Shown piece after piece: positions 60,352 through 64,000 of a stretch of DNA of 64,000 nt. The DNA comes from Candidatus Lernaella stagnicola (lineage in GTDB: Bacteria; Lernaellota; Lernaellaia; Lernaellales; Lernaellaceae). Position 1 is the stretch's first letter; each line of letters opens with the position of its first letter. Made by a program: the position numbers and the translations under genes. Where the stretch lies: positions 4,768 to 68,767 of the forward strand of contig JAVCCK010000022.1 in the NCBI GenBank assembly GCA_030765525.1. Direction: 5' to 3'. Below the pieces are notes generated by a model that was not told the DNA's origin, made no database searches, and was given only the letters and a program-made list of their open reading frames with translations.

Positions 60352-62423
60352 CCTTCCCGCCTCATGACGTAGAAAAAGTCGCGGTTGTCGCCGTAACCGA
60401 TGAAGCGCGGCAGAACTTCGCCCGTTTTCTTTTCGTCCAGCACTTCCATCCCCTTGACGAGTTGTTCGACCATGAAGCTCGCCTGGTCGGCGCGGTACAG
60501 AGCCAGATACGTGTGCTCGAACGAATTCATATCAAGCAACATCGCGTACGAGCAACCGTAGGCCTCAAAAACCCGGGCCATCGCCGAGGGCGTCGCCGCG
60601 GAGAAAAAGCCGTAGATCAAATAGCGCCGACCTTCGTTTTCCTGCATGCACAGGCCGCCGCGCACCGTGCGGAAATTTGCGTCGCCGTCACCGGACCAAT
60701 TGCCGGCCAGTTGATGGCGGACAACCTTGTTGACCACGGGCCGACCGACCTTGTCGTCATAGGCGATGATCGGCAAACCGTTTTGCCGCGCATGCCGCAC
60801 GCGCCAAAGCTGCTGATTGTCCGCATCGGTCCAGGTTTTCAAAACCACCTCGCCGTCCTCGTAGACGACCAGCGTAGCCAAACCGATTTGCAGTTTGCTG
60901 AACACCACGCCGTTGGACACAAAACCGTAATGCGTGCCGTGGTTTTCACGGGCGTATTCGGAGGATCGGAAAGCCCCGTGATAGCGTTTGAAGCCCGCGG
61001 TGAACGTGGCCACCGTGCGCTCGGCGTCGGTTGGATTGACCATGCCCGTGCGGGCCAGCGGCGCGACACTGTCAATGCCGTCGGGACCCGGCAGGACGGG
61101 GTTGACCACGTAGGTCGGCACGCGCTCGGACCACCCCACGTCCGGATGGCTGGTGCCGACCTGGTAGCCCAACTCCATTTGCTCCAGATCGAAAGCGACC
61201 AGGTAGGAAAGCGCCTTGCCTTCCTTGGCGTCCAAAGCATTCACCCGACCACGCTGATTTTCGGTCACCTCGGGGCTTACCAGACGGGGTTGGATCGCGC
61301 TGACAAAAACGCCGGGTACGTTGGCCGAAGGGTACCACTGACCGACCGCCATTTTCCGCGGGTCGTGGCCACCGGCCAGTTGCAGGCCGATCGTGGTGAA
61401 CATGCGGCAGGTTCCTTGGCAGCGCTCAGCGAGTTTCGCCGCGGCCGGTCCACCGCTTTTCACCGTCGGGTCCTCGTCGAGCGCCTGGCGCACATCCGAG
61501 GTCTCGAGGTAGGCATCTCGGTACACGGTTTTCTTGACCAGCGAGATGATCTTCTCGCCACCCCAGAAGCTGGTGCGCAAACCGTCGGTCACTTTTTCCA
61601 GGCTCGTTTGGCGGCCGCGAATCTGGTTGCGAACATACAGGCGCCCGTCACACAGATCGACGTACGCCGCGCCGTTTTCCTTCGCTTGCTCAAGCGCCGG
61701 TGTGTCGGCTGTCCACAACGAGCAATCCGTGAAGCCGCCGCCATCCACCAGCCGCACACCGCCCGCGTGTTCCGGCGTCAGTTCGACGAGTTGCCCCGAG
61801 CCCGCCGGGTTTTCCAGATGGTAAAAGACGCCGCCGCCGTCCGCCCACTTCACTTGCAACAAGAACCATCTGTTGACGCCGGAATGGAGGTTCACCAGCG
61901 TTGCCTCGCCCTGCCTACCCGCGCCGTCGTCAATCTCGATAAATTCGAGGTCTTTGTACAGTTGCAGGTCGAGAACGGTTTTCGCGGCGTCCTCGTTGTA
62001 TTTCACGAGCGTTTCCGGATCGACCGTCGGCACGACGTTCGCCACGGTCAATTTGACGATCTTTCCGCGGAGGTTTCGGGTCTGCTCGGGATCGATCAAC
62101 GCCAACAGGGTCGCGGCGGAATCGGGCGCGATCTCCAAGAGCATGCGGGCGAGGTCCTCGTCCGGCGTGCTCGGCTCCAAGAGTTCGTTCGAGTTCTCGA
62201 CCTCACACCACGACATGTCGGACGAATCGAATTCACTCAACGGCCCGGCCGCGAGATAAGGGTCCTCGGACATGATAGGTTCGTCGCCAACTGCGTTTTG
62301 CACCGAAACAACTAATGAAACGGCGATTAGGATCAGCGATATGGTAAAAGTCGCCAATGTGAAGACGACACGGTGTCTTGCCACGCTTGCCATTGTTGCC
62401 ACCATATTTTTCTTGCCGGACAT
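60348..62423 (-). CDS. Exported phosphodiester-glycosidase (NAGPA-like) protein
   Basis: A 691-residue protein with an N-terminal membrane anchor (VVFTLATFTISLILIAVSLVV). The C-terminal half has NAGPA-type blocks: GAFRSSEYARENHGTHYGFVSNGVVFSKLQIGLATLVVYEDG, GLCMQENEGRRYLIYGFFSAATPSAMARVFEAYGCSYAMLLDMN. These proteins occur near exopolysaccharide genes and may remove phospho-linked sugars. Residues 80-350 are unassigned. The start has a weak ribosome site; a palindrome lies upstream at 62511. Confidence 0.72.
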   Translation of the reverse strand: MSGKKNMVATMASVARHRVVFTLATFTISLILIAVSLVVSVQNAVGDEPIMSEDPYLAAGPLSEFDSSDMSWCEVENSNELLEPSTPDEDLARMLLEIAPDSAATLLALIDPEQTRNLRGKIVKLTVANVVPTVDPETLVKYNEDAAKTVLDLQLYKDLEFIEIDDGAGRQGEATLVNLHSGVNRWFLLQVKWADGGGVFYHLENPAGSGQLVELTPEHAGGVRLVDGGGFTDCSLWTADTPALEQAKENGAAYVDLCDGRLYVRNQIRGRQTSLEKVTDGLRTSFWGGEKIISLVKKTVYRDAYLETSDVRQALDEDPTVKSGGPAAAKLAERCQGTCRMFTTIGLQLAGGHDPRKMAVGQWYPSANVPGVFVSAIQPRLVSPEVTENQRGRVNALDAKEGKALSYLVAFDLEQMELGYQVGTSHPDVGWSERVPTYVVNPVLPGPDGIDSVAPLARTGMVNPTDAERTVATFTAGFKRYHGAFRSSEYARENHGTHYGFVSNGVVFSKLQIGLATLVVYEDGEVVLKTWTDADNQQLWRVRHARQNGLPIIAYDDKVGRPVVNKVVRHQLAGNWSGDGDANFRTVRGGLCMQENEGRRYLIYGFFSAATPSAMARVFEAYGCSYAMLLDMNSFEHTYLALYRADQASFMVEQLVKGMEVLDEKKTGEVLPRFIGYGDNRDFFYVMRREG

Positions 62424-62510
62424 AAACCGGGTTTTTTTCCTATCTTGAATCTAAGTCGCAAACTCGGCCCGTGCCTTACGATCGAGGGAAAAAATCCAGT
62501 ATTTGGGCAG

Positions 62511-62528
62511 TATTGGGTAATCCCAATA
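62511..62528. promoter_or_regulatory. Palindrome upstream of the NAGPA-like gene
   Basis: TATTGGGTAATCCCAATA has perfect 7-base arms around TAAT; a partial direct repeat (CAGTATT) sits beside it. It lies about 90 bases before the start and lacks a T tract, so it is more operator-like than terminator-like. Confidence 0.4.
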
Positions 62529-62563
62529 AGGCCTCAGTATCGGCACAGTGAAACGCGGGGCGG

Positions 62564-63394
62564 TCAGTTTTCTCGAGCGCAGCGGAAGCCGATGTGGTCG
62601 GGTCTCACGTCAGGCGGATCGGTCGTGCGACGCCAGGTTTTCAATCGGTCGGGCGTGCCCATATCCGCCGGGAAGTAAGATCCACCGCGTACCACTTTGA
62701 CGGTTCCCTCAGCGGGACCGCGTGGGTCGCGGCGCGGGCTTTGGCTGTAGTAGTCGTCGCTGGACCAGTCGTAGACCCACTCCAACATGTTTCCGGCCAT
62801 ATCCAAGACGCCGTAGGGGCCGGCTCCCTGGGGAAAGGAGCCAGGCGGCGCGGCTTCGGCGTAGCCATCGATTTCGCCGGAACAGTTTTCGCCATCGCAC
62901 GCGTTTGCTTTTTCCGGTTGCCAGGTTTCGCCCCACGGATAATCGCGGCCGTCCACACCGCGCGCGGCCAACTCCCATTGCGCCTCGGTGGGCAAACTCT
63001 TGCCGACAAAGCGGCAGTAATCCTGCGCGTCATTCCACGTCACGCCACCCATCGGAGCTTCCAGCGGTTTTCTCAACAGAGTGATTCGCCAGCGGCATCG
63101 GCCCGCGCGCACACACCGCAAGTAGTGGCCCACGGTGGTTTCGTGAAGGTCGATGGAAAAAGCCGACAGTTCAACCTCGTGTCTGGACTCTTTGTGCGGG
63201 CTAAGCGGACCGGGAGGTTCGTATCCCATCGCGAAGGTCGTGGCGGGAATCGAGGCCATCGGCGCCGGCGGGGTCGCTGCCGCGGAAAGCCAAATACGCA
63301 ACGAGGCCAAATACAACATCCCCACGCCGATCGCCAGGGCGAGAGCGCCGAATGCCAGACCTTTCGCGAGACGCTTTTTCGACCAAGCGGGCAT
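62564..63394 (-). CDS. Membrane-anchored SUMF1/FGE-fold protein
   Basis: A 276-residue protein with one N-terminal transmembrane segment (LAFGALALAIGVGMLYLASL) and a full FGE-sulfatase domain: FAMGYEPPGPLSPHKESRHEVELSAFSIDLHETTVGHYLRC, VTWNDAQDYCRFVGKSLPTEAQWELAARG, PYGVLDMAGNMLEWVYDW, VVRGGSYF and HIGFRCAREN. It lacks an obvious oxidase Cys pair in the RGGSYF region, so it may bind a ligand rather than make formylglycine. ATG 63394 is chosen; the longer open frame upstream has no signal and is not credible. Confidence 0.85.
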   Translation of the reverse strand: MPAWSKKRLAKGLAFGALALAIGVGMLYLASLRIWLSAAATPPAPMASIPATTFAMGYEPPGPLSPHKESRHEVELSAFSIDLHETTVGHYLRCVRAGRCRWRITLLRKPLEAPMGGVTWNDAQDYCRFVGKSLPTEAQWELAARGVDGRDYPWGETWQPEKANACDGENCSGEIDGYAEAAPPGSFPQGAGPYGVLDMAGNMLEWVYDWSSDDYYSQSPRRDPRGPAEGTVKVVRGGSYFPADMGTPDRLKTWRRTTDPPDVRPDHIGFRCAREN

Positions 63395-64000
63395 TACGTT
63401 TGCTTCCTCGATTCGTTCCCGTTGTGTTGTAGGCACGGTGTCGAAAAGATATTCCTTCCCGCGGCAAATAGGAAGATGGGGGGCGTCGTGTCGAATTTGT
63501 GTGTGCGAAGAACACCTAGCGGCGGCGCGTGCGGGAGATTTTGCGCTACGCCGGCACCGAGATCCGCTCCGGCGTCTTTGAGATATGGGCCTCCACGGCG
63601 TTGCTGAAGCATGTGCTGGTTGGGCGACCGGCCCGCCGCGATCATCATCTAGCCCGGTGTCAGGGGGCGCAAAAAGGGGCCATTTTAACCTCGGATTTTT
63701 GATGTTTTTGTGCACCCTGTTGAAATCACGTGGTTTTTCGGATAATCGCGAGGTTTTTGACGCGAAAAGGTGATTTTTCTTGCAGGAAGGCAACGAAAGT
63801 GATAAAAACGTCTATCTATTAAGCAATTAGCGGCAACATCTGCGAGATCCCTTCAGCCCGAGTCGCGTCAAGCCTGAAAAGCTCTGTGAAATTCGAATGT
63901 TAGATCGTGTTTCCGGAATTTGCACCCCAAAAAACGCCCCAGCCCACTCTCAAAATAACTTCCTAGCCAGGGGGTCGCGTCAAAACCGCTTAAAACGCCC
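63395..64000. other. 606-base terminal region without a supported gene
   Basis: A plus-strand open stretch about 63522-63702 reads like a fragment (RRRVREILRYAGTEIRSGVFEIWASTALLKHV) but has no start, ribosome site or recognised family. From about 63660 to the end the sequence is richer in A and T runs and short repeats. It may be a degraded gene followed by an intergenic region running out of the window. Confidence 0.4.

Noticed and set aside
60462-62315. Long plus-strand open frame (617 codons) antisense to the NAGPA-like gene
   Set aside because: Codon-shadow of a GC-rich gene; no ribosome site, signal or recognisable motif, and the minus-strand product has clear family blocks.
63522-63702. 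Possible transposase fragment at the right edge
   Set aside because: No recognised transposase motif, inverted repeats or target duplication; reported only as unexplained sequence.

Overview
The window is GC-rich, single-copy chromosomal sequence with about 49 protein-coding genes. I see no rRNA, tRNA, CRISPR array or intact mobile element. It probably comes from a Gram-negative, facultatively anaerobic or microaerophilic bacterium of a deltaproteobacterial-type lineage (Myxococcota or Desulfobacterota-like, or a related uncultured phylum). This is an inference from the DUF4388 receiver protein, the lipobox lipoproteins, the multi-PAS kinase, a TM-RR C-terminal sorting tail and the unusual Asp-rich secreted proteins. 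The species cannot be named from the sequence.

Layout. 1-2.8 kb: 3' part of a secreted subtilase-like protein ending in an Asp-rich tail and GGCGC. 2.8-6.3 kb: L-2-hydroxyglutarate oxidase-like, creatininase-like and GH1 beta-glucosidase genes. 6.4-8.4 kb: three tandem AIM24-family paralogues. 8.7-12.4 kb: a NAD-binding reductase with a histone-H1-like lysine tail, a SEC-C mini-protein and two coupled membrane proteins. 12.4-16.8 kb: a GAF-GAF-GGDEF cyclase, a small Asp-rich secreted protein, a B12-binding radical SAM enzyme and an endonuclease III relative.

16.7-27.1 kb is the metabolic centrepiece, transcribed leftward: hoxFUYH (bidirectional NAD-linked [NiFe]-hydrogenase, group 3d type), a maturation endopeptidase, a CheY-like receiver, a hypF reduced to its carbamoyltransferase domain, then hypCDEAB. 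A good sigma70-type promoter and an 18-bp palindrome (TGAATGA-N4-TCATTCA) precede hoxF. 27.5-30.9 kb: an O-methyltransferase, pncA-pncB (NAD salvage) and a PfpI/DJ-1 protein. 31.5-36.8 kb: a pseudo-receiver/DUF4388/TPR protein, a single-domain response regulator and a convergent multi-PAS histidine kinase.

36.8-48.8 kb: secreted glycosidase-type lipoproteins with Asp-rich linkers, a metallo-beta-lactamase-fold protein, two coupled ArsA-like ATPases, a tiny Asp-rich two-haem-motif lipoprotein, a KamA-like radical SAM protein and a frameshifted Asp-rich secreted protein. 48.9-51.3 kb: cydAB (bd oxidase). 51.6-54.6 kb: a secreted S1 protease and a poly-Asp Cys-rich lipoprotein. 54.7-57.4 kb: a Fur/PerR-led peroxide/superoxide defence cluster (rubrerythrin, ferritin-like protein, rubredoxin, superoxide reductase, ferritin). 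57.7-63.4 kb: secreted nuclease, phosphodiester-glycosidase-like protein and two formylglycine-enzyme-fold proteins.

Together, the Hox hydrogenase, bd oxidase and SOR/rubrerythrin system suggest a life at the oxic-anoxic boundary with NADH/H2 redox balancing. The most unusual signals are the Asp-rich tethers (two architectures, one ending in a Cys motif), the domain-stripped HypF, two CRP/FNR-type palindromes, and terminator hairpins without an obvious upstream gene.
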